From: Methanoculleus sp.
GTDB taxonomy: Archaea > Halobacteriota > Methanomicrobia > Methanomicrobiales > Methanoculleaceae
Direction: 5' to 3'
NCBI GenBank assembly: GCA_023230425.1
Contig: JALNXI010000081.1
Coordinates: 1 to 8,553, forward strand
DNA length: 8,553 nucleotides
Shown here: one piece after another, positions 1-5,352 of the stretch
Numbering within the stretch: position 1 is the first letter of the stretch
Layout: every line of letters starts with the position of its first letter
Program-made: the position numbers and the translations under genes
The notes under the pieces: model-generated
What the model was told of the DNA's origin: nothing
The model's input: only the letters and a program-made list of their open reading frames with translations
The model's database searches: none

Positions 1-221
1 CCGATAATGGAAATCTTCTCCCCAGGTTATTGTTTGTCATGAACGCGGGTTGGTGCGCAACGTAATTCGGTCGGATCCTCTGAGATCAATTATCAGGTAT
101 ATGCTGGAGCACTACCGGCATGGGCATATTCTGCAAAAAGCCCCCGAAGGTCCCATCCCGGCTATCGAACTGTATTGCCCGAATCGGCGAATTCTCTGCT
201 GTTCCAGTGGTCATAACAATA
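1..221. other. Gene-free upstream region
   Basis: This stretch is less GC-rich than the rest and shows no ORF with a ribosome site or family motif; the frame open from 50 to 265 begins with TTG and runs straight through the promoter tract. It most likely holds the upstream region of the DUF2795 gene and perhaps the end of a transcript from outside the window. I see no RNA gene or repeat in it. Confidence 0.4.
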
Positions 222-237
222 TTTTTATAATATTTAT
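222..237 (+). promoter_or_regulatory. Archaeal TATA-box region upstream of the DUF2795 gene
   Basis: This A/T-only tract (TTTTTATAATATTTAT) stands out in otherwise GC-rich DNA. It lies 34-49 bases before the ATG at 271. An archaeal TATA box directs initiation about 25 bases downstream, so transcription would start near 248-258 and give a leader of about 15-20 bases, just enough to hold the ribosome site. No clear BRE purine element is seen. The position is read from the sequence; promoter function is inferred. Confidence 0.55.
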
Positions 238-256
238 CCTATGCACCCGCCGTCAC

Positions 257-265
257 GGGAGGTGA
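257..265 (+). promoter_or_regulatory. Strong Shine-Dalgarno site deciding the start at 271
   Basis: GGGAGGTGA is a near-perfect complement of the 16S rRNA 3' end and ends five bases before the ATG at 271. Another ATG lies at 267, only one base from the site, and its frame closes after seven codons. The site therefore supports 271 as the true start. Confidence 0.7.
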
Positions 266-270
266 CATGA

Positions 271-765
271 ATGGTAGAGGCGAGGTTTAAGGCGAACCCG
301 GCGATGGTTGAGAAGTACCTGGCCGGGGTAGATTACCCGGCGAATAGGCAGGACCTGATCAAGCGGGCAAGGATGAACAATGCGGACAGCGATGTCATGG
401 AGACTCTCGACAGCCTGCCCGACCAGACCTACCACTCGCCGATAGACGTCAGCAAGGCGATGGCCGGGTCGGAGATTGGGTCAACCCGGAGATCCCCGCC
501 CGGTGAAGGGGCCGGCCGTGAGACCGAACGGGAGGAGACACGGGAGCCGCCTGCACGGGGCGGCGGGGAGGCATCGGCCGTCAGCCCGGCTGAAGTGCAG
601 AGGTACCTCCGCGGCATGCACTACCCCGCGGGCAAAAGCGAGGTCATCAGCCAGGCGCAGAAGAACAACGCGCCGGGTGATGTGCTCGATATCCTGGAGA
701 GGATCCGGGACCGGGAGTTCCGTTCCGCCGCCGACGTGAGCAAGGCCCTCGGCGAGGCTATGTAG
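271..765 (+). CDS. Tandem DUF2795-domain protein (164 aa), function unknown
   Basis: The 164-residue protein consists of two homologous halves. Residues 9-65 and 105-161 align without gaps: NPAMVEKYLAGVDYP with SPAEVQRYLRGMHYP, then an Asn-Asn-Ala, and DVSKAMA with DVSKALG at the ends. The YLxGxxYPA pattern, the NN(A) and the closing DVxxA match the small DUF2795 family of bacteria and archaea, whose biochemical role is unknown to me. The linker (about 66-104) is rich in Arg, Glu, Gly and Pro and probably disordered. There is no signal peptide or membrane segment, so it should be cytoplasmic. The start is fixed by a strong ribosome site. The KGG-repeat gene follows after 71 bases on the same strand and may be co-transcribed. 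Family assignment is from recognised motifs; no function is claimed. Confidence 0.85.
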   Translation: MVEARFKANPAMVEKYLAGVDYPANRQDLIKRARMNNADSDVMETLDSLPDQTYHSPIDVSKAMAGSEIGSTRRSPPGEGAGRETEREETREPPARGGGEASAVSPAEVQRYLRGMHYPAGKSEVISQAQKNNAPGDVLDILERIRDREFRSAADVSKALGEAM

Positions 766-822
766 GCGACAGACCTGCACCGGAGACAGCATCCTGTGCC
801 GGCCAATAGCGTGGTATAACCC

Positions 823-830
823 GGGGGATC
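823..830 (+). promoter_or_regulatory. Ribosome binding site of the KGG-repeat gene
   Basis: GGGGGATC lies six bases before the ATG at 837 and matches the GGTGATC part of the archaeal Shine-Dalgarno consensus with one mismatch. It is weaker than the site in front of the gene at 271 but well placed, and it supports translation of this small ORF. Confidence 0.45.
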
Positions 831-836
831 GGTAGT

Positions 837-1178
837 ATGACTGGAGAGAAGAAAGGGGCAAGACGTGGTCTCGCATCTGCAGACGAAGCGACCCGGAAAC
901 GCGTCGCGAGGACTGGCGGGATGGCGGCGCACACAGAACGGGGACTCCAGGCTGCTTCCCGCGAGACCCGCCGCCGGGTCGCGAGAGCCGGCGGCAGGGC
1001 TCCGCACGAGGCGAGGGGGCTCCAGGCTGCGAGTGTTGAGACCCGGAAGCGCGTGGCACGGGCAGGCGGGAGATCCCCGCATGAGGAGCGGGGACTCCAG
1101 GCAGCATCCGGGGAGACCCGTCAGCGGGTCTCCCGCAAAGGCGGCCGGTCGTCAGCCGGTGAGGAATCCTCCCCATAG
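837..1178 (+). CDS. KGG-repeat (GsiB/Con-10-like) stress protein, 113 aa
   Basis: The protein is almost wholly four consecutive 25-residue units at residues 10-34, 35-59, 60-84 and 85-109, with a short Lys-rich head and an ESSP tail. Each unit reads roughly RGLQAAS-x-ETR-x-RVARAGGR-xx-H-E. The spacing of the Gly-Leu, the E-T-R helix and the (K/T/A)GG turn resembles the KGG repeat (Pfam 'stress-induced bacterial acidophilic repeat'), known from Bacillus subtilis GsiB and fungal Con-10. These are small, hydrophilic, hydrophilin-like proteins induced by starvation or desiccation. Here most units carry R/A/T in place of the first Lys of KGG; only the last unit has a true KGG. Composition is strongly basic and hydrophilic with no Cys, no membrane segment and no signal. 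A molecular role is not established for the family; a protective or nucleic-acid-contacting role would be inference. The stop lies 60 bases from the convergent glgP stop. Confidence 0.8.
   Translation: MTGEKKGARRGLASADEATRKRVARTGGMAAHTERGLQAASRETRRRVARAGGRAPHEARGLQAASVETRKRVARAGGRSPHEERGLQAASGETRQRVSRKGGRSSAGEESSP
864..1163 (+). repeat. Four tandem 75-bp coding repeats
   Basis: The units are 864-938, 939-1013, 1014-1088 and 1089-1163, each exactly 75 bp (25 codons), in phase with the reading frame. Units 2-4 share short identical blocks such as GGCTCCAGGC/GGACTCCAGGC near the start and GAGACCCG in the middle, while unit 1 is the most diverged. The pattern fits internal duplication within the gene followed by drift under coding constraint. 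Confidence 0.85.
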
Positions 1179-1238
1179 GCCGGAAGGCTCCCGGTGCTTC
1201 ACATCCCCGGGAATACTGCTCTTCCGACGTGGGGGACC

Positions 1239-3479
1239 TCAATCGAGCTCTTCCCCGGCCTTCCCCTGCACCTGCGGCTCCCAGGCCGGCGTCCGGGGTT
1301 TCGCTGCTGCCGGTGTCCGGGCATACTCCGTCCCGGCGCCCTTCAGGAGAGACGGGTAATACCGGGCGAAGTACTCTTTCACCATCCGGCGGGACGAGAA
1401 CCGGGGGCCGTTGCTCTTGATCGACTCCTTCATCATCTTCACCCAGCCGTGGGGGACGTCGTCGATGGAGCGGTTGTAGTAGAGCGGGACGACCTCTTTC
1501 TCCAGGAGGTCGTAGATCGCCGCAGCATCGGTGCCGTCCCTTCCCTCGCAGGCGGCTGTCTCGCTCCCGAACGCCCAGCCGTTTCTGCCGTTGTACCCTT
1601 CGGTCCACCAGCCGTCCAGGATGGAGAGGTTCAGCACCCCGTTCAGCGACGCTTTCATGCCGCTCGTGCCGCTCGCCTCCATCGGGGGCAGCGGGTTGTT
1701 CAGCCAGACGTCGACGCCATGCACCAGGTACTGGGCCACCTTCTCGTTGTAGTCCTCAACAAAGGCGACCCGTCCCCCGAACCCGGGCTGCTGCGTGTAG
1801 CGGTAGATCTGCTGGAGCACCCGCTTTCCCTCGTTATCCGCGGGGTGGGCCTTGCCGGCGAAGATGATCTGGACGGGATACCACCGGTTATTCAGGATGC
1901 GTTTTAACCGCTCCATATCCTCGAAGATGAGATGTGCCCGCTTGTAGGTCGAGAACCGCCGGGCAAACCCGATCGTCAGGACTGAGGGGTTGAGGAACGC
2001 CCCCCCGGCCGCCGGACCCGGTCGGCCACCGGGGTGCTGCTCCGCCCACTTGATCCGCTCCTGCTCCCGGATCCGGTTGAAGAGTTTCGCCTTCAGCCAG
2101 GTGTGGAGGTGCCAGAGTTCGGCATCGGGTATCTCGTCGATGAGTTCCCATATCGCCGGGTCGTCATGCTCCGCGAGCCAGTTCGGACAGGTCGGCCCGA
2201 TCTGCCGGTCGTAGAGGTCCCGCATCCGGTGGTTCAGCCAGGTCGGCACATGGACGCCGTTGGTGACGTAGTCGATGGGCACCGTCGCTTCGGGAGTCCC
2301 GGGCCACAGGCACTTCCACATCTGCCGGGTGACGCTCCCGTGCGTGCGTGAGACGCCGTTGTGGTGCGCCGACGCGCGCAGGGCGAACGCAGTCATGTTG
2401 AAGCCCGCGCCCGGGAGCTGCGGGTGGACACCGAGCTGCAGGAACTCCGTCCGGTCGATGCCGAGCGCCGGGTAGTAGGCCTGGAAGTAGCGGTCGATGA
2501 GGTCGACAGGGAAGACATCGTGTCCTGCGGGGACGGGGGTATGCGAGGTGAAGACGGATGTCGCCCGAACCTGCTCAAGCGCCGCATCGAAGTTCATCCC
2601 CCGCTCGACCCGCTCCCGGATCCGCTCAAGCAGCGCAAACGCCGGGTGCCCCTCGTTCAGGTGCACCGCCGCGTACTCGATGCCGAGCGCGTGGAGCACT
2701 TTTCGTCCGCCGATGCCGAGCACGATCTCCTGCCGGAGGCGCTGCTCCAGGTCGCCCGTGTAGAGCCGGGAGGATATGCCCCGATTCCGGGGGTCGTTGC
2801 AGGCGATATCCGTATCCAGGAGGTAAAGCGGTATCCTGCCGACCAGGACCTTCCAGACAGCGACGTAGATGGGCGGGTCGATATGCGGGACCCGGACCAC
2901 CAGATCTTCGCCGGCCGAATCAAGCACTCGGATGATGGGCGCCGCATCGTGGTCGAGGGGCTCGGTGATGTCCTCCTGCCACCCGTCGGGGTTGATCTGC
3001 TGGTGCAGGTAGCCCTGCGAGTACATGAATCCGACGGCGACCATCGGGAGACCAAGGTCGCTCGCCTCTTTTAAGTGGTCGCCGGCGAGGAATCCGAGCC
3101 CGCCCGCATAGATGGGGAGCGAGTGGTGGAGCCCGTATTCCGCCGAGAAGTAGGCGATCGTCAGTGAACTGCGGTCGAGGTACTGTGCAGAGAACCAGGT
3201 CCCGGTGGCGTTCATGTACTTCCCGAACCGGCGCATGACGATGTCGTAGCGGCGGAGGTAGGCAGGGTTCTCCGCTGCCCGTTTCAGGAACTCGATCGGT
3301 ATCTCGCGGAGCATCCGGACCGGGTTATGGATGCTCTCCTTCCATGCCTGCGGGTTCACCTGTTTGAAGAGTGTCCGGGCCTCCGGATTCCAGCTCCACC
3401 AGAGGTTGTACGCGAGGTCGACGAGTCCTGAGATCCGCTCCGGGATGTGATCAAACTGATTGCGTATGGAGTCCTCCAT
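1239..3479 (-). CDS. glgP: Alpha-glucan (glycogen/maltodextrin) phosphorylase, GT35
   Basis: This PLP enzyme splits terminal alpha-1,4 bonds of glycogen or maltodextrin with phosphate, giving glucose-1-phosphate, in the cytoplasm. The 746-residue protein belongs to the shorter 'alpha-glucan phosphorylase' branch. The N-terminal region (about 10-120, YNLWWSWNPEA) matches DUF3417. A glycine loop GGLGFLAGDH is at 126-135. TSHTPVPAGHDVF holds the conserved His313. ARRFSTYKRA gives the expected phosphate contacts Arg508 and Lys513. EASGTSGMKAS holds the PLP lysine, Lys609. All key residues seen in well-studied phosphorylases are present. The last 30 or so residues form a Pro/Ala/Lys-rich tail that looks disordered. 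The ATG at 3479 has GGGG eight bases upstream (3488-3491) and a TATA-like tract behind it. It lies downstream of malQ on the same strand but 361 bp away. The gene converges on the KGG-repeat gene. Confidence 0.95.
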   Translation of the reverse strand: MEDSIRNQFDHIPERISGLVDLAYNLWWSWNPEARTLFKQVNPQAWKESIHNPVRMLREIPIEFLKRAAENPAYLRRYDIVMRRFGKYMNATGTWFSAQYLDRSSLTIAYFSAEYGLHHSLPIYAGGLGFLAGDHLKEASDLGLPMVAVGFMYSQGYLHQQINPDGWQEDITEPLDHDAAPIIRVLDSAGEDLVVRVPHIDPPIYVAVWKVLVGRIPLYLLDTDIACNDPRNRGISSRLYTGDLEQRLRQEIVLGIGGRKVLHALGIEYAAVHLNEGHPAFALLERIRERVERGMNFDAALEQVRATSVFTSHTPVPAGHDVFPVDLIDRYFQAYYPALGIDRTEFLQLGVHPQLPGAGFNMTAFALRASAHHNGVSRTHGSVTRQMWKCLWPGTPEATVPIDYVTNGVHVPTWLNHRMRDLYDRQIGPTCPNWLAEHDDPAIWELIDEIPDAELWHLHTWLKAKLFNRIREQERIKWAEQHPGGRPGPAAGGAFLNPSVLTIGFARRFSTYKRAHLIFEDMERLKRILNNRWYPVQIIFAGKAHPADNEGKRVLQQIYRYTQQPGFGGRVAFVEDYNEKVAQYLVHGVDVWLNNPLPPMEASGTSGMKASLNGVLNLSILDGWWTEGYNGRNGWAFGSETAACEGRDGTDAAAIYDLLEKEVVPLYYNRSIDDVPHGWVKMMKESIKSNGPRFSSRRMVKEYFARYYPSLLKGAGTEYARTPAAAKPRTPAWEPQVQGKAGEELD

Positions 3480-3512
3480 AAAATCTGCCCCTTTCGAATG
3501 GTGTACTGTCCG

Positions 3513-3530
3513 TATTTATTATTATATATG
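3513..3530 (-). promoter_or_regulatory. TATA-box region of glgP
   Basis: Read on the minus strand this is CATATATAATAATAAATA, a long A/T tract ending about 33 bases before the glgP ATG. With the usual archaeal spacing the start of transcription would fall near 3490-3500. That gives a leader of 10-20 bases containing the GGGG ribosome contact. It implies that glgP can be expressed independently of the glgB-GH57-malQ unit. Function is inferred. Confidence 0.55.
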
Positions 3531-3556
3531 TCTACGGATTTTTGTTCTGGGCTGAT

Positions 3557-3570
3557 AAAATTGAAAAAAA
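3557..3570 (-). terminator. T-rich tract, probable end of the malQ transcript
   Basis: On the minus strand this stretch reads TTTTTTTCAATTTT, with seven consecutive T followed by four more. Archaeal RNA polymerase terminates on such U tracts without needing a hairpin. The tract lies downstream of malQ and upstream of the glgP TATA box, which is where a boundary between two transcription units is expected. It could also simply be AT-rich promoter flank. Confidence 0.4.
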
Positions 3571-3571
3571 T

Positions 3572-3584
3572 GCGAAATATAAGG
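3572..3584 (+). promoter_or_regulatory. Possible plus-strand BRE/TATA element
   Basis: GCGAAATATAAGG resembles an archaeal BRE (CGAAA) joined to a TATA core (ATATAAGG) on the plus strand. Initiation would fall near 3605, pointing into a stretch with no convincing gene (3600-3840). If real, it would drive a non-coding or antisense RNA running towards the 3' end of malQ. A chance match in AT-rich DNA is the main alternative. Confidence 0.25.
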
Positions 3585-3745
3585 TTTTTATCGGGACGAG
3601 ACGCCAACGAAACGGATCCGGTCTACGGCATGCCGTGCGGTTGCGGAATACCCCGAAGCGGGATAGGGCGAGCCCCCCGGATGCAGGGGACGCTCAAATG
3701 CCCTCTGCCGCAGCGATGCCTGCGCGACGGCGCCGGGGCGGGCGG

Positions 3746-3761
3746 CCTTTCTGCAGAAAGG
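3746..3761. repeat. 16-bp perfect palindrome
   Basis: CCTTTCTGCAGAAAGG is its own reverse complement over 16 bases. A dyad of this length could be an operator for a dimeric regulator or the stem of a hairpin. It lies over 260 bases upstream of the glgP start and 80 bases past the malQ stop. No second copy was noticed in the window. Confidence 0.6.
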
Positions 3762-3810
3762 GGTTTGAGATATGGGTTGTTCTGGGTTCACAACACCCAC
3801 CATACACTCT

Positions 3811-3840
3811 GGCGGCAGGGGAGTAATAGCCCCCGCCGCC
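3811..3840 (-). repeat. GC-rich hairpin directly after the malQ stop
   Basis: GGCGGC-A-GGGG and CCCC-C-GCCGCC flank an eight-base loop (AGTAATAG), giving a 10-bp stem with one A/C mismatch. On the minus strand the hairpin begins at the base after the malQ TGA. No T tract follows it, so it is not a classic intrinsic terminator; it might protect the 3' end of the message. The structure is visible in the sequence and the role is inferred. Confidence 0.5.
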
Positions 3841-5337
3841 TCATCCCCTCCCGTATATTCCCGTAACCTCAGAAAACTCCTGCATGGCCTGCTCCCCCGC
3901 CTGCTCCGGCCGGAGCCGCCACTCCCAGTTCCCCTCCGCCGTGCCCGGGCGGTTCATCCGCGCCTCCTCACCGAGGCCGAGGATGTCCTGCATCGGGATG
4001 ATCACGGTCTCGGCGGGGGAGAGCATCGCCAGGCGGATGAAGATCCGGTGAATCTGATCGGCGCCGACTGGTCCCCCGATGTAGCGGAATAGGAGGTTCT
4101 TCTGGTCGTCGGAGACCTCATGCTCGAACCACCCCCTGACCGTGTTGTTGTCGTGCGTCCCCGTGTAGGCGACGCACCCGTTCGTTATGTTGTGGGGCGC
4201 ATGAGGGTTCCTTGCGACGTCGCCGGAGAAGCCGAAGATCAGGATCTTCATCCCCGGGAACCCGAAATGGGCCATCATCTCGTGGACGTCTGAGGTGATG
4301 TAGCCGAGGTCTTCGGCGATGATGGGGAGGCACGACCTGCCCGCGTGAAGCAGGGTGAAGAGGTCCCGGCCGGGTGCATCGACCCAGCGCCCGTTCTGTG
4401 CAGTCGTATCCCCGGCCGGCACCTCCCAGAACTGCACAAACCCCCGGAAGTGGTCGAGGCGCACCCGGTCGACGAGGGCGAGGGTGCGGTCGATCCGGCT
4501 CTCCCACCACGCGAATCCCTGCGCCCGGTGCGCATCCCAGTTGTAGACCGGGTTTCCCCAGAGTTGCCCGGTCGCGCTGAAGAGATCCGGGGGGACGCCC
4601 GCGACGACCGCCGGTTTCTTATACTCGTCCAGTTTGAAGAGTCCCGGGTTCGCCCAGAGGTCGACGCTGTCGTAGGTGAGGTAGATCGGGATGTCCCCGA
4701 TGACCTGGATGCGGCGCTCGCGGCAATGGTTCTTGAGCACCTTCCACTGGCGGTCAAAGACGTACTGGAGGAACTTCTCCCGGAAGATTCGGTCAGCAAC
4801 TTCGGTGCCGTGCTTCCGCAGCGCCTCCTCGTGCCGGTCCCGGATCCCGGACGGCCAATCGCCCCAGGCCTTCCCGGGGAACCGGTCCTTGAGGGCGACG
4901 AAGATGGCGTAATCGTCGAGCCACGAGACGTTCGCGGCCGCAAACTCCTTGTAATGAAAGTCCCCCCCGTGCTCTTTGAACCGCTCGAACGCCCGGTCGA
5001 AGAGGCCATTTTTGTAGTCGAGGACCGCCTGGTAGTCAACCCGGTCCCCCGGGAAGCCGGGCGGGTCCCTTATCTCCTCCGGGGGAAGGAGACCGTCGAT
5101 GACCATCTGCTCGGGGCTGATGAGCCAGGTGTTTCCGGCAAACGCCGATGTGCTCTGGTAGGGCGAGTTGCCGAAGCCCGGGCATGTCGGGTTGAGGGGG
5201 AGGATCTGCCAGTAGCGCTGTCCTGCCCCGGCGATGAGGTCCACGAACCGGTGCGCCGCGGGCCCGAGGTCGCCGATGCCGTACGCCGATGGGAGCGACG
5301 TGATGTGCAGGAGAACCCCGCTGCCCCGCTTGTTCAT
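3841..5337 (-). CDS. malQ: 4-alpha-glucanotransferase (amylomaltase), GH77
   Basis: The enzyme moves alpha-1,4-glucan segments between maltodextrins, releasing glucose and building chains long enough for phosphorylase. The 498 residues match the compact amylomaltase length (about 500). Signatures run in order: GVLLHITSLPSAYGIGDLGP near the N-terminus (8-26), QILPLNPT (44-51), the GNSPYQSTSAFAGN substrate-site segment (56-69), GDIPIYL (214-220), the active-site loop SATGQLWGNPVY (254-265), RLDHFRGF with the predicted nucleophile Asp295, IIAEDLG with acid/base Glu342, and GTHDNNT with Asp396. All catalytic residues are present. The ATG at 5337 is preceded by AAGGAGGATC, ending five bases before it. 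It starts 13 bases after the GH57 stop, so it is very probably in one operon with the GH57 gene and glgB. A GC-rich hairpin and the palindrome-rich gap follow it. Confidence 0.95.
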   Translation of the reverse strand: MNKRGSGVLLHITSLPSAYGIGDLGPAAHRFVDLIAGAGQRYWQILPLNPTCPGFGNSPYQSTSAFAGNTWLISPEQMVIDGLLPPEEIRDPPGFPGDRVDYQAVLDYKNGLFDRAFERFKEHGGDFHYKEFAAANVSWLDDYAIFVALKDRFPGKAWGDWPSGIRDRHEEALRKHGTEVADRIFREKFLQYVFDRQWKVLKNHCRERRIQVIGDIPIYLTYDSVDLWANPGLFKLDEYKKPAVVAGVPPDLFSATGQLWGNPVYNWDAHRAQGFAWWESRIDRTLALVDRVRLDHFRGFVQFWEVPAGDTTAQNGRWVDAPGRDLFTLLHAGRSCLPIIAEDLGYITSDVHEMMAHFGFPGMKILIFGFSGDVARNPHAPHNITNGCVAYTGTHDNNTVRGWFEHEVSDDQKNLLFRYIGGPVGADQIHRIFIRLAMLSPAETVIIPMQDILGLGEEARMNRPGTAEGNWEWRLRPEQAGEQAMQEFSEVTGIYGRG

Positions 5338-5342
5338 GCCCT

Positions 5343-5352
5343 GATCCTCCTT
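5343..5352 (-). promoter_or_regulatory. Strong ribosome binding site of malQ
   Basis: On the minus strand AAGGAGGATC overlaps the TAA stop of the GH57 gene and ends five bases before the malQ ATG. Stop and ribosome site interlock (TAAGGAGG), which favours coupled translation of the two genes. Confidence 0.7.

Larger units (their letters stand above)
3590..3840. other. Gene-free, palindrome-rich intergenic stretch between malQ and glgP
   Basis: About 250 bases return to high GC but hold no ORF with recognisable similarity or a ribosome site. They contain perfect palindromes CGGATCCG (3613-3620), ACGGCATGCCGT (3625-3636) and CCTTTCTGCAGAAAGG (3746-3761). There is a hairpin CGCAG/CTGCG (3709-3724), one of GTTGT/ACAAC around a nine-base loop (3776-3794), and a long hairpin at 3811-3840. 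The stretch lies upstream of the glgP TATA box, so it is not the glgP leader. It may be the malQ 3' untranslated region, an unrecognised structured RNA, or a site for a regulator. I find no match to tRNA, SRP RNA or RNase P RNA motifs. Confidence 0.45.

Noticed and set aside
132..152. Minus-strand TTTTT near a GC-rich segment as a terminator
   Set aside because: No minus-strand gene ends nearby (glgP stops at 1239 with two plus-strand genes in between), and five T are weak evidence.
50..265. 71-residue plus-strand open frame before the DUF2795 gene
   Set aside because: It starts with TTG without a ribosome site, runs through the promoter tract and resembles nothing known to me.
864..1163. 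75-bp tandem repeats as a CRISPR array
   Set aside because: The period has no alternation of constant repeats and unique spacers; the units are in-frame protein repeats that diverge throughout.
481..1608. 375-residue minus-strand open frame across both small plus-strand genes and the end of glgP
   Set aside because: It overlaps three better-supported genes, is dominated by Arg, Pro, Ser and Gly, and has no recognisable domain.
3600..3840. RNase P RNA or SRP RNA in the gap
   Set aside because: CAGAAAGGGGTTTGAG at 3754-3769 faintly recalls the 3' P4 strand of RNase P RNA, but the matching GAGGAAAGTCC element is missing and no SRP RNA core is present.
3811..3840. GC-rich hairpin as an intrinsic terminator of malQ
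   Set aside because: No T run follows the stem on the minus strand; the T-rich tract at 3557-3570 is the better candidate.
3447..3866. Overlapping small open frames on both strands in the malQ-glgP gap
   Set aside because: None has a ribosome site or recognisable motif. The plus-strand frames run through promoter-like DNA and overlap malQ or glgP or each other.
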